Source: Candidatus Protochlamydia phocaeensis
Lineage (GTDB): Bacteria > Chlamydiota > Chlamydiia > Chlamydiales > Parachlamydiaceae
Direction of reading: 5' to 3'
Length of the DNA stretch: 64,000 nt
Assembly: GCF_001545115.1 (NCBI RefSeq)
Contig: NZ_FCNU01000021.1
Span: forward strand, 62,001 to 126,000
The translations under genes and the position numbers were made by a program. Shown piece after piece: positions 53,626 to 61,420 of the stretch. The notes below the pieces were generated by a model that did no database searches, had not been told where the DNA came from, and saw nothing but the letters and a program-made list of their open reading frames with translations. The stretch's first letter is position 1, and every line of letters starts with the position of its first letter.

Positions 53626-56600
53626 ATGATTCTACAAGGAATTCTAGAAAGCGAACATATCCTCGCTTTACAAGAGGCTTTGCAGCATCCCGACACAATT
53701 TTAGTCGAAGAGCTGTGGAATGCCCCCAAAGCGCTCGTTGCAGCTTTAGCTCAACAGGCCACTGGCAAGCATGTGCTTCTTTTAACGGGAAGCAGTCAAG
53801 AAGAGGTCCGCCTTTTCCACGATTTCGCCTTATTCACTAATCGTCCAATCGTTGATTTCCCCTCTTGGGAGACTCTTCCTTCCGAAAGCATTCCCCCCAG
53901 CCCCGATATTGTTGGCGAGCGCTATAAGGTTTTAAAGGAAATTCAGGCCTCAAACGAGCCGCATATTATTCTCACAAGCTTGCAGGCTTGCCTTCAGCGT
54001 CTTATTCCGCCTTCTATTTTTCAAGACCTTTACTTGACTTTAAAGCCCGGCCAAAGTCCTTCTTTTGATCACTTGATCCAAAAATTATTGGCCATGGGTT
54101 ATCAACGGAAAGCAGTGGCATCCGACAAGGGAGAATTTGCCGTCCGGGGAGGCATCATTGATATTTTTCCCGTTTCTTCCCCGGATCCTTATCGCCTAGA
54201 GTTTTGGGGGGATGAATTAGAATCATTGCGCATTTACGATCCCATTGGACAAAAGTCCATCCGCCCTGTCGATCAAGCTGATATTCCGCCTGGTTTAGAA
54301 CTGGAGCTGCTCAATCAATCGACTCAACAGGCATCCATTTTGGAGTATCTGGGACCCAATACCCTTGTCATTTTCGATGATCTTTTGGCTCTGGAAGATC
54401 GCTATGCCTCATTGATTAGCATGGGAGGACATCATCAATTTTTCAGCTCAATCGAGCAGCTTCTTGATCAAGTCCTGCCCTTGCAGAAAATTTTTTGGAC
54501 GCAAAAGCCGATTGAAGAACTCAGCGATGTTCGACATTTAGATGCTAAAACGGGCGGCTATTATTCGCAGCAGACGATTTTCCACCATTTATCTTTTCAA
54601 ATGTTTAACCGCGAATGGCAAGTCAAACGCTGGCGCCCACCTTTTAATACCATTAGCGGCCATCTTTTTTCTTCAGAAGAGGGCGAGCCGACAGGCGATG
54701 AATTGCTGTGCCGGCTTTCTTCGCTTCCTTATGAAACAGGCCGGCTGCATTTTTTGTGCGCCAGCGAATTAGAAGAGGCAAACTTGCATGAGCGCCTGGC
54801 CAATGCAGGTGTCCGCCTTCCCAAGCATACGCATTTTCATATTGGCTATCTTTCAAGCGGCTTTGTGATTCCAGACATGCAATATGTTGTTTTGCCGCTC
54901 ACAGAAATTACGCACCGCTATAAGATCCGCCGTCAAAAGCTGCGCAGCACCTATCATACTTCCCCTTCAGAGACCTATGATTTAGCTCCCGGAGAAACTG
55001 TTGTCCATCTCAATAACGGCATTGGGCGTTATTTGGGCATGGAGAAAAAGCCCAATCATTTAGGCATTCCAAGCGAATTTTTCACCATTGAGTATGCAGA
55101 CAATGCCAAGCTTTTCGTTCCCCTCAATCAAGCGCATTTAATCACAAAATACATTGGCGCCAATGAAGACATTCCCAAATTGCATGCATTGGGAAGCGGC
55201 CGCTGGAAAAAAACGCGGGAGCAGACAGAGCGTGCAATCATGGGCTATGCCTCCGAGCTTTTGCAAGCCTATGCGCAGCGGGCGATCAAAGAAGGCTTTA
55301 CTTACCCTGCCGACAGTCCGGATATTTTGGCTTTCGAGGAAGAATTTCCCTTCTCAGAAACAGAAGATCAATTGGCAGCTATTGCCAGCATCAAGCAAGA
55401 TATGATGACCAACAAAGCGATGGACCGGCTGATTTGCGGCGATGTCGGCTATGGAAAGACAGAAGTGGCCATGCGCGCCGCTTTTAAAGCTGTTGTAGAC
55501 GGGCGCAAGCAAGTTGCCGTCCTCGTTCCGACCACAGTCCTTGCCATGCAGCATTACGACAATTTTATCGAACGCATGAGCAGCTTTCCCATCAACATCG
55601 GCGTCCTCTCGCGCTTCCGCTCTCCCAAGCAGATTAAAGAGACGCTGACAGGAGTTGCCAATGGTTCCATTGACATTGTCATTGGAACGCACCGCATGAT
55701 CAGCGAAGATGTCAAATTCAAAGAGTTAGGCCTTGTCATCATTGATGAAGAGCAGCGTTTTGGCGTGAAGGCGAAAGAGCACTTAAAAAAGCTTAAGCTC
55801 GGCGTTGACTGTTTGACCCTATCCGCGACGCCTATCCCGCGCACGCTGTACATGTCATTGATCGGCGCGCGCGACATGTCAGTCATCAACACTCCTCCTC
55901 AAGACCGCCTTCCTATCAAGACCGTTATCACAGAGCCTAGCGATCAGGTCATCAAAAACGCCCTTTTGCGCGAACTGGCACGAGATGGGCAAGCCTTCAT
56001 CATTCACAATCGCGTAGAGTCTATTTATTCCGTCAGTGCACGTATCAAAGCGCTTTTGCCGCAAGCGCGTGTGCTGGTGGCCCACGGGCAAATGCATGCT
56101 GATGAAATTGACGCTACCTTTCACGCCTTTAAAAATGGGCAAGCGGATATTCTGATTGCCACAACGATTGTAGAGAACGGCGTAGACATTCCCAATGCCA
56201 ATACCATCCTCATCGATCGGGCAGATCATTTCGGCCTGGCTGCCTTGTATCAGCTGCGCGGCCGCGTTGGACGCTGGAACCGGCGCGCCTATGCCTATTT
56301 CCTCGTCCCCAATCTGAGAGTCATGCCTGAATTGGCACGCAAAAGGCTGCAAGCCTTGGCCGAAGCGGGAGGATATGGAGGAGGCATGAAAGTTGCCATG
56401 AGAGACCTGGAAATTAGAGGGGCGGGAGACATTTTGGGCACCGAACAATCGGGCCATGTGACCTCTATAGGCTTTCATCTTTACTGTAAAATGCTCAAGC
56501 GCACCATCCAGACCTTGCAAGGCAAAGTTCCCAGTACCATTGCAGACACTAAAGTTGAATTTGCCGTCGATGCCCGGCTTCCGGAAGACTATGTCAATGA

Positions 56601-56916
56601 AGTCAGCTTGCGCATGGAGATTTATCAGCGCTTGGGAGAGGCGCTTTCATGGGAAGAAGTGGACGCCATTTGGGAAGAACTGCAAGACCGCTTTGGACCA
56701 CCTCCTGAGCCGGCGCTTTGGCTTTATCACTTAACGCGCGTCCGCGTATTTGCTTCTCGGCAGGGATTCGCTCTTGTTAAACAAGAGAAATTGTCATTGC
56801 TCATTGAAAAACGCAAAGGCAAGGACATGTTGACAAGAAAAATTCTCATGCCCAAGTTCAAAAATCCACAGGAAATGGAAAAAAGGATCGTTGCAGAATT
56901 GGAGAAAACCGTTTAG
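53626..56916 (+). CDS. mfd: Transcription-repair coupling factor
   Basis: A 1096-residue ATP-dependent translocase that removes stalled RNA polymerase at lesions and recruits UvrA. The N-terminal UvrB-like region contains VRGGIIDIFPVSSPDPYRLE. The polymerase-interacting CarD-like domain begins near residue 445 (LAPGETVVHLNNGIGRYLG). The helicase core has Walker A GDVGYGKTEVAMRAA (about residue 605), DEEQRFGVK (Walker B region), LSATPIPRTLYMSL and QLRGRVGRWNRRAYAY. The C-terminal TRCF domain (DYVNEVSLRMEIYQRL) follows. It ends near a partial family-1 repeat. Confidence 0.97.
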   Translation: MILQGILESEHILALQEALQHPDTILVEELWNAPKALVAALAQQATGKHVLLLTGSSQEEVRLFHDFALFTNRPIVDFPSWETLPSESIPPSPDIVGERYKVLKEIQASNEPHIILTSLQACLQRLIPPSIFQDLYLTLKPGQSPSFDHLIQKLLAMGYQRKAVASDKGEFAVRGGIIDIFPVSSPDPYRLEFWGDELESLRIYDPIGQKSIRPVDQADIPPGLELELLNQSTQQASILEYLGPNTLVIFDDLLALEDRYASLISMGGHHQFFSSIEQLLDQVLPLQKIFWTQKPIEELSDVRHLDAKTGGYYSQQTIFHHLSFQMFNREWQVKRWRPPFNTISGHLFSSEEGEPTGDELLCRLSSLPYETGRLHFLCASELEEANLHERLANAGVRLPKHTHFHIGYLSSGFVIPDMQYVVLPLTEITHRYKIRRQKLRSTYHTSPSETYDLAPGETVVHLNNGIGRYLGMEKKPNHLGIPSEFFTIEYADNAKLFVPLNQAHLITKYIGANEDIPKLHALGSGRWKKTREQTERAIMGYASELLQAYAQRAIKEGFTYPADSPDILAFEEEFPFSETEDQLAAIASIKQDMMTNKAMDRLICGDVGYGKTEVAMRAAFKAVVDGRKQVAVLVPTTVLAMQHYDNFIERMSSFPINIGVLSRFRSPKQIKETLTGVANGSIDIVIGTHRMISEDVKFKELGLVIIDEEQRFGVKAKEHLKKLKLGVDCLTLSATPIPRTLYMSLIGARDMSVINTPPQDRLPIKTVITEPSDQVIKNALLRELARDGQAFIIHNRVESIYSVSARIKALLPQARVLVAHGQMHADEIDATFHAFKNGQADILIATTIVENGVDIPNANTILIDRADHFGLAALYQLRGRVGRWNRRAYAYFLVPNLRVMPELARKRLQALAEAGGYGGGMKVAMRDLEIRGAGDILGTEQSGHVTSIGFHLYCKMLKRTIQTLQGKVPSTIADTKVEFAVDARLPEDYVNEVSLRMEIYQRLGEALSWEEVDAIWEELQDRFGPPPEPALWLYHLTRVRVFASRQGFALVKQEKLSLLIEKRKGKDMLTRKILMPKFKNPQEMEKRIVAELEKTV

Positions 56917-56931
56917 AAGGTGTTAATAAAT

Positions 56932-57004
56932 TGACCGCCTTGCCATTCGTTGATCTCAGAGGCTTTGACGCAGTCGAAAGGGCAAAAATTCCCAACTCAG
57001 GTTA
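56932..57004. repeat. Half copy of inverted-repeat family 1 (copy E)
   Basis: Only the right half is present: GACCGCCTTGCCATT, then GGCTTTGACGCAGTCGAAAG and the tip AACTCAGGTTA. The left half is missing. It lies between converging mfd and the AI-2E transporter gene. Confidence 0.75.
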
Positions 57005-57018
57005 ATCTGCTCTTAACT

Positions 57019-58164
57019 TTATTCTGCAGGTGCGGACAATTTGGCCTGGATCTTTTGATAGCGCAGAAGATAGATTTTATAGAGATTCTCTGCCAGCACC
57101 TTGAAAATGGCATAAAAAGGGGTGGCAAAAAGCAGGCCAAGTAATCCGTATAAAGATCCGGCTGCCAATAAAAGCAAGATTAAAGTCAGCGGGCGAATAT
57201 TGAGGCGGTGCCCGATAATTTGGGGAGAAATAATATTGGATTCAATCTGCTGAACGATCACGAATACAATAATCACGTTTAGAGTCATCAACGGGCTCAT
57301 CGACAATCCGACTAGAATGGCAGGAGCGATAGCTAAGAAAGACCCAACGAAAGGAATGGTCGTAAAAATAAAGGCGAAGACGGATAAGACAAGCGCATAG
57401 TTCAGGCCAATGATCAAATAGCCGATAAAAAGCATGCTCCCAATGCTAAAAGAAACCATGACTAAACCATTGATGTAGCTGGACAAAGTGTCATCGATAT
57501 TTTTTAAAATCTTGCGCATCTCTTTGTCAAAATGGCTCGGAGTATATTTCAAAAATCCTGCTGCTATTTCATGATCATCTTTGAGCAGATAAAAGACGAT
57601 GAAGGGAATAACCGCTAAAATGGTCGCAACCCGGGTAATAAACCCCACAATATCTAAGATATTTTGACTGAGCAAAGCTGTCGCTTGCTGGATCAATCCC
57701 AATACGCGCACTTCAATTTCATGCTCTAGATTGGCGCTCATTCCCGTACTAATAATGGATTGCGAGCTTTTTTTAATTTTCTCCAACGTTTCAACGGACG
57801 TATTGGCAATAGCGGAAACCTGTTCGCCCAAAAGAGGGCCAATATAGGCAAAGAAAATGACTAAAAGGATGGCAATAATGACATAGACAATCAAAATGCT
57901 AATAAAGCGCGGAAGCCTAAAATACTCTAAAACATAAATAGCCGGCCTTAGCAAATAGTAAAGCAAGAAAGAAACGACAATGGGAATGAATAGCGAAGAA
58001 GCAAAATTGAAAACCGGAGTCAATAAAAAAGCGACGTGATAGAAAATGAGAATAATCGACAGGACGAGCAGCGTCCCAACGGCATATTTAAAAAATGTAT
58101 TATAATACCAAGGAGAAATGGCATGCCTGATGACCGTATTGGCTTTAGCTTTTTTTTCTTCCAT
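57019..58164 (-). CDS. AI-2E family transporter (PerM/TqsA-type permease)
   Basis: A 381-residue membrane protein with about eight helices: two near the N-terminus, a soluble region (about residues 110-180), and a C-terminal bundle. Family motifs include FVGSFLAIAPAILVGLSMSP, QQIESNIISPQIIGHRLNIR and LLGLLFATPFYAIFKVLAEN. Members of this family move small molecules or act as Na+/H+ antiporters; one E. coli member exports autoinducer-2. Without luxS here, I do not infer quorum sensing. It is a separate gene on the minus strand. Confidence 0.9.
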   Translation of the reverse strand: MEEKKAKANTVIRHAISPWYYNTFFKYAVGTLLVLSIILIFYHVAFLLTPVFNFASSLFIPIVVSFLLYYLLRPAIYVLEYFRLPRFISILIVYVIIAILLVIFFAYIGPLLGEQVSAIANTSVETLEKIKKSSQSIISTGMSANLEHEIEVRVLGLIQQATALLSQNILDIVGFITRVATILAVIPFIVFYLLKDDHEIAAGFLKYTPSHFDKEMRKILKNIDDTLSSYINGLVMVSFSIGSMLFIGYLIIGLNYALVLSVFAFIFTTIPFVGSFLAIAPAILVGLSMSPLMTLNVIIVFVIVQQIESNIISPQIIGHRLNIRPLTLILLLLAAGSLYGLLGLLFATPFYAIFKVLAENLYKIYLLRYQKIQAKLSAPAE

Positions 58165-58288
58165 ACAAGCGCTCTTTCCTTGTCCTTTTCCCTTTCATAG
58201 CAAAACCTTTAAAAAAAAAGAATGGAAAAGCTTAATAGCAAGAGATTCGGCAAAAGCTTGCCTTCCATTGTCTATCCCCTAAAGGGGA

Positions 58289-58762
58289 TTAATGAAATAA
58301 ATTCCTAGAAAAGTAGGAGTCGTGATTATCTTTCTCTCCTTTTTGTTCAGAAGGGGAATTGAAAAAAGCAGTCGATGTCTGAGAGATAGGGCTTGACGAT
58401 TCGGAAGCCGACAGACGCGAAAGATCTAACTGATAGCAAAAAATGGGATAAAGACGGGAATCTGTCGCTATAGGTATAGAAAAGGAGGATTTGGTTTTGC
58501 GCATTAGAGCCTTATTTTCAACCTCCAAGCGAGAAGCAAAATGCGCGAGATTTTGATCTGCTTGCCGCCTATCAAATTTCTCATCCGCTTGAGTCAAACC
58601 TACCGGACAGCCGCCTTCTTGGCATTCAGAATTAGGAAATACAGACAAATTCCCTTTTTCATTATCTGATTCATCCCTTAAGAGTAAAAGAATTTCTTTT
58701 TCAATTCTTTCCCACTCGTTAAAATAGCTATTCCACAGATTGGGTCCATCAATTGTCATCAT
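58289..58762 (-). CDS. Hypothetical protein, hydrophilic
   Basis: A 157-residue hydrophilic protein. I start at ATG 58762 (MMTIDGPNLWNSYFNEWERI), which has GAAGGAGG seven bases upstream. The N-terminal third is helical and acidic (EWERIEKEILLLLRDESDNE). The middle holds a pair of cysteines (SECQEGGCPVG). The C-terminal third is Ser/Asn-rich and probably disordered (SESSSPISQTSTAFFNSPSE). I recognise no family. It lies between csaA and the AI-2E transporter gene with gaps on both sides. Confidence 0.6.
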   Translation of the reverse strand: MMTIDGPNLWNSYFNEWERIEKEILLLLRDESDNEKGNLSVFPNSECQEGGCPVGLTQADEKFDRRQADQNLAHFASRLEVENKALMRKTKSSFSIPIATDSRLYPIFCYQLDLSRLSASESSSPISQTSTAFFNSPSEQKGEKDNHDSYFSRNLFH

Positions 58763-58907
58763 CGCCTCCTTCTGCCTCACGTTATATTCCTTTCAAGAAA
58801 GCAAGCGTCAAAGCTTGGTAAACCTTGCTTATCTCCATCTAATCTTCCATAAGATTATAAACAAGCGAATTTCAATGCGAGCTTTCTGAAGTTCGCTTGC
58901 TGACTAA

Positions 58908-59240
58908 TCAATGCAGCTTTCCTCCATTAGGAACGGACTGATCAGGAGAGACCAAAATGATCTCCTGATATTCATCGCTTAAGCCCAATACAAGGACCTC
59001 TGATAGAAAAGGCCCGATTTGCTTTGGCGGAAAATTCACGACGGCAAGCACCTGCTTGCCAATCAAAGAATCGGGATGATAGTGCTTGGTAATTTGAGCA
59101 GAAGAACGCTTGACCCCAATCTCTTCTCCAAAATTGATATGCAGCTGATAAGCAGGTTTTTTGGCCTGAGGAAAAGCCTTCGCTTGCACAATCGTTCCAA
59201 TGCGAATATCCACTTTGGCAAATTCATCGTAACTAATCAT
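58908..59240 (-). CDS. csaA: CsaA-type tRNA-binding-domain protein
   Basis: A 110-residue protein consisting of one OB-fold tRNA-binding domain. It begins ISYDEFAKVDIRIGTIVQAK and has AYQLHINFGEEIGVKRSSAQ and the C-terminal VLGLSDEYQEIILVSPDQSV that are typical of CsaA. CsaA proteins are dimers with reported chaperone activity in protein export and weak tRNA binding; the physiological role is uncertain. It starts 12 bases after the brnQ stop, so it is probably in the brnQ transcript. Confidence 0.9.
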   Translation of the reverse strand: MISYDEFAKVDIRIGTIVQAKAFPQAKKPAYQLHINFGEEIGVKRSSAQITKHYHPDSLIGKQVLAVVNFPPKQIGPFLSEVLVLGLSDEYQEIILVSPDQSVPNGGKLH

Positions 59241-59252
59241 TTTTATTCCTCT

Positions 59253-60386
59253 CTATTCAGCTTTAAATTGCAGATTTGACTTCGAACTATACAATTGATA
59301 AACGCTTTGTCCAAAATTAATTGCTGTGAGTCCAATCAAAGCCGGATAAAAAATTTCCAAGATGGGGCCTAAAAATTGAGAGATGCCCTGGAATTCAAAA
59401 ATCGCAATATTAAAAGTCAAAATCAGGGAGCCCAATAAAACGAGAGGATAGCTGACTTTCTCCTTTAATATCTCTTTTTGCATAAAGTCTGCAAAAGCAG
59501 CAATCAAGGCAATTGCCGTCGTCAGGCAGGCCAATACGACAGTCAAGCAAACAATCAATCCTGCCTGAGGTCCCAAGATTTTAAAGGCAAGGGCGGCAAG
59601 CAGCTGATCGGAAGGCAGAGAATCTAAGTAATCTGCATAAGAGGCTGCAATACAACTAAAGCCAATGTATACGACAGAAAGAAGCAACGCTCCTATACCG
59701 CTTGCCTTCAAAATAAATCCCAACCGCTCAGAAGCAGACGAGAAGGAAGCCGTTTTCTTTTGCATAAAAGCAATAATCACAGGAGCAAAAAAGAAGGCAG
59801 CCAATAGATCCATTGTATTATAGCCCTCTTTCAAACCGTGCCAAAATAATTCCAATCCGCCCGCTTGCCACGCCTGATTTTCGGAAGGAGCATTTAGAAT
59901 TCCCAGAAAGACAATAGCAGCCAACAGAGCAACAAGTAAGGGGGTTAAAATATAGCCTAAAATGTCTAAAAGCCGATTCTTTTTATAAGCCAGAAAAAAG
60001 ATAATGACACAAGAAATTGCACTAAATACAGTAGAAGATATCCCTGGAAAAGACAGCTGAAAAGTCGAATAAGCCAAGGCAATGCAGCGAGGCGTTGAAC
60101 CCAAAGGCCCTAAAAGGGCAATAATGGCGAATGCCAGCAAAAGACCGGGAATCCGTCCTAAACGGCCAAAAAAAGCCTTGATATTCCCTTCATATAAAAA
60201 CATGGCCAACAATCCGCAAAAAGGAATGGCAACAGCCGTTAAGAGCAAACCGGCAATGGCATAAGGTGTTTGGTCAAGAGCGTGCTTGCCCAAAGCAAGA
60301 GGGAATATAATATTTCCCGCCCCGAAAAACATCGAAAAGATCGCCAATCCTAAGGCGTATAAATCAAGTCGTTTAAAAGATGACAT
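59253..60386 (-). CDS. brnQ: Branched-chain amino acid:cation symporter BrnQ
   Basis: A 377-residue carrier for leucine, isoleucine and valine with about eleven to twelve membrane helices. The family opening is clear: LDLYALGLAIFSMFFGAGNI, and GPLGSTPRCIALAYSTFQ follows in the third helix region. An intracellular bacterium needs imported branched-chain amino acids, so the gene should be important. Its leader contains a valine-rich ORF and a terminator-like hairpin (60448-60584), which suggests regulation by valine supply. It is a little shorter than E. coli BrnQ (439 residues). csaA follows in the same direction. Confidence 0.92.
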   Translation of the reverse strand: MSSFKRLDLYALGLAIFSMFFGAGNIIFPLALGKHALDQTPYAIAGLLLTAVAIPFCGLLAMFLYEGNIKAFFGRLGRIPGLLLAFAIIALLGPLGSTPRCIALAYSTFQLSFPGISSTVFSAISCVIIFFLAYKKNRLLDILGYILTPLLVALLAAIVFLGILNAPSENQAWQAGGLELFWHGLKEGYNTMDLLAAFFFAPVIIAFMQKKTASFSSASERLGFILKASGIGALLLSVVYIGFSCIAASYADYLDSLPSDQLLAALAFKILGPQAGLIVCLTVVLACLTTAIALIAAFADFMQKEILKEKVSYPLVLLGSLILTFNIAIFEFQGISQFLGPILEIFYPALIGLTAINFGQSVYQLYSSKSNLQFKAE

Positions 60387-60447
60387 AAAGCTCCATCGCT
60401 TGTATTAAAATTATTTAAGGCATGAAATAAAGGGGAAAACAGAAATA

Positions 60448-60464
60448 GTGCGCTAAGCGCGCAC
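60448..60464 (-). terminator. Terminator-like hairpin in the brnQ leader
   Basis: A perfect six-base-pair GC stem (GTGCGC / GCGCAC) with loop GCTTA spans the stop codon of the leader ORF and is followed on the minus strand by TATTTCTGTTTT. It lies about 60 bases before the brnQ start and may attenuate transcription into brnQ. Confidence 0.55.
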
Positions 60465-60584
60465 GACGACGGAGACGACTTTAACGACGGCTAAACGCTC
60501 GACAATTCCACCTACAAAAAATGAGCAGGCAGATGCGCTCTCAAACGCAGATAGAAAGGAAAGGGGAGCGCTCATCGGGTTCAT
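60453..60584 (-). CDS. Valine-rich leader peptide upstream of brnQ (candidate attenuator)
   Basis: A 43-residue ORF from ATG 60584 to TAG at 60453-60455 ends LAVVKVVSVVVRA, with seven valines in nine codons (residues 33-41). This is the kind of composition found in amino-acid attenuator peptides, for instance the ilvB leader of E. coli. It lies between a near-consensus promoter and brnQ, 66 bases upstream of that gene. The last codons run into a GC hairpin with a U-rich tail. The arrangement suggests that ribosome behaviour at valine codons sets brnQ expression. The ribosome site is weak, and the hairpin overlaps the stop codon, which differs from the classical layout, so the mechanism is open. 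Confidence 0.5.
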   Translation of the reverse strand: MNPMSAPLSFLSAFESASACSFFVGGIVERLAVVKVVSVVVRA

Positions 60585-60621
60585 AAAATAGGGTACTTTT
60601 TTGTAACTTAAAATAAGTATA

Positions 60622-60650
60622 ATTAAATCCATTTTTTCTGACAAGGTCAA
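60622..60650 (-). promoter_or_regulatory. Predicted sigma-70-type promoter of the brnQ leader
   Basis: On the minus strand TTGACC (60650-60645) and TTTAAT (60627-60622) are separated by exactly 17 bases; each hexamer matches the consensus at five of six positions. A start near 60615 would leave about 30 bases before the leader ATG. Confidence 0.55.
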
Positions 60651-60820
60651 AATAAATCAAAACCTCAAATCGATTAAAATTTAATTAATTAAGTCCCATT
60701 TCATTCGAAATAAAAAAAATATTTTAAAACAGCAACACAATTAATTTATTTTAGTTTATAATATATAAAACAAGAGAACAGATTTTATTTAATTAAACCA
60801 CCTAAATAATTAGGTTTATT

Positions 60821-61384
60821 ATGGCTAAAGTTAAAAAAACTTCTTTAAGAGAGAGCGATGGACAGGCATCTAATCTTAATGCTTCTCTGCAATCAAATAA
60901 AAAGCGCTTGATTAACCATCTCATCGAACAGGGAATTATCAGTCAACAGACATTGAATTTAACAAAAGAACACCTGAAAAAGCTGTACGAGCGGGCGTAT
61001 CAGTTATACTCGGCCGGAAAGTACAAAGATGCCAAGGCTTTATTTGCTGTCTTATTAGTATTCAATCAATCAGATGTGAATTTTATTTATGGATTTGCGA
61101 CTTGCTGTTTCATGTTAAAAGAGTATGAATTGGCTGCCAATAGCTATCTTCAATGCGGCTCATTGGATCCGGCCAATCCCCTTCCCTATTTCTATGCCGC
61201 CGATTGTTTTTTACATCAAAGCGATTTAGCCTCTGCTTGTGTGGCTTTGCGCATGGTCGTCAAGCGGGCAAATGAAAAATCCGAATATGCAGAACTCAAG
61301 CAACGCGCTCAATTGATATTAGGCGCTTTATCTCAGACAAAAACAGAAGAAATGCAATCCAAAACACAAGGATCAACTCCTTAA
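60821..61384 (+). CDS. LcrH/SycD-family type III secretion chaperone
   Basis: A 187-residue TPR protein of the class II chaperone family that binds translocators and some effectors before secretion. Three TPR units at about residues 52-85, 86-119 and 120-153 show the typical pattern (LYSAGKYKDAKALFAVLLVF; GFATCCFMLKEYELAANSYL; DPANPLPYFYAADCFL). The N-terminal 45 residues are basic and polar, and the C-terminal 25 residues are a Gln/Lys/Thr tail. ATG 60821 lies in a very AT-rich leader. A large probable client gene follows 36 bases downstream, the arrangement seen for lcrH/scc genes and their translocators in Chlamydia. Confidence 0.87.
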   Translation: MAKVKKTSLRESDGQASNLNASLQSNKKRLINHLIEQGIISQQTLNLTKEHLKKLYERAYQLYSAGKYKDAKALFAVLLVFNQSDVNFIYGFATCCFMLKEYELAANSYLQCGSLDPANPLPYFYAADCFLHQSDLASACVALRMVVKRANEKSEYAELKQRAQLILGALSQTKTEEMQSKTQGSTP

Positions 61385-61420
61385 TTTTTTATTACACAAC
61401 ATTCTCAATACGAGGTGTTT

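Noticed and set aside
55879-56520. A 213-codon open frame on the minus strand inside mfd
   Set aside because: It lies opposite the conserved helicase core of mfd and shows no family motif; it is a shadow of the coding strand.
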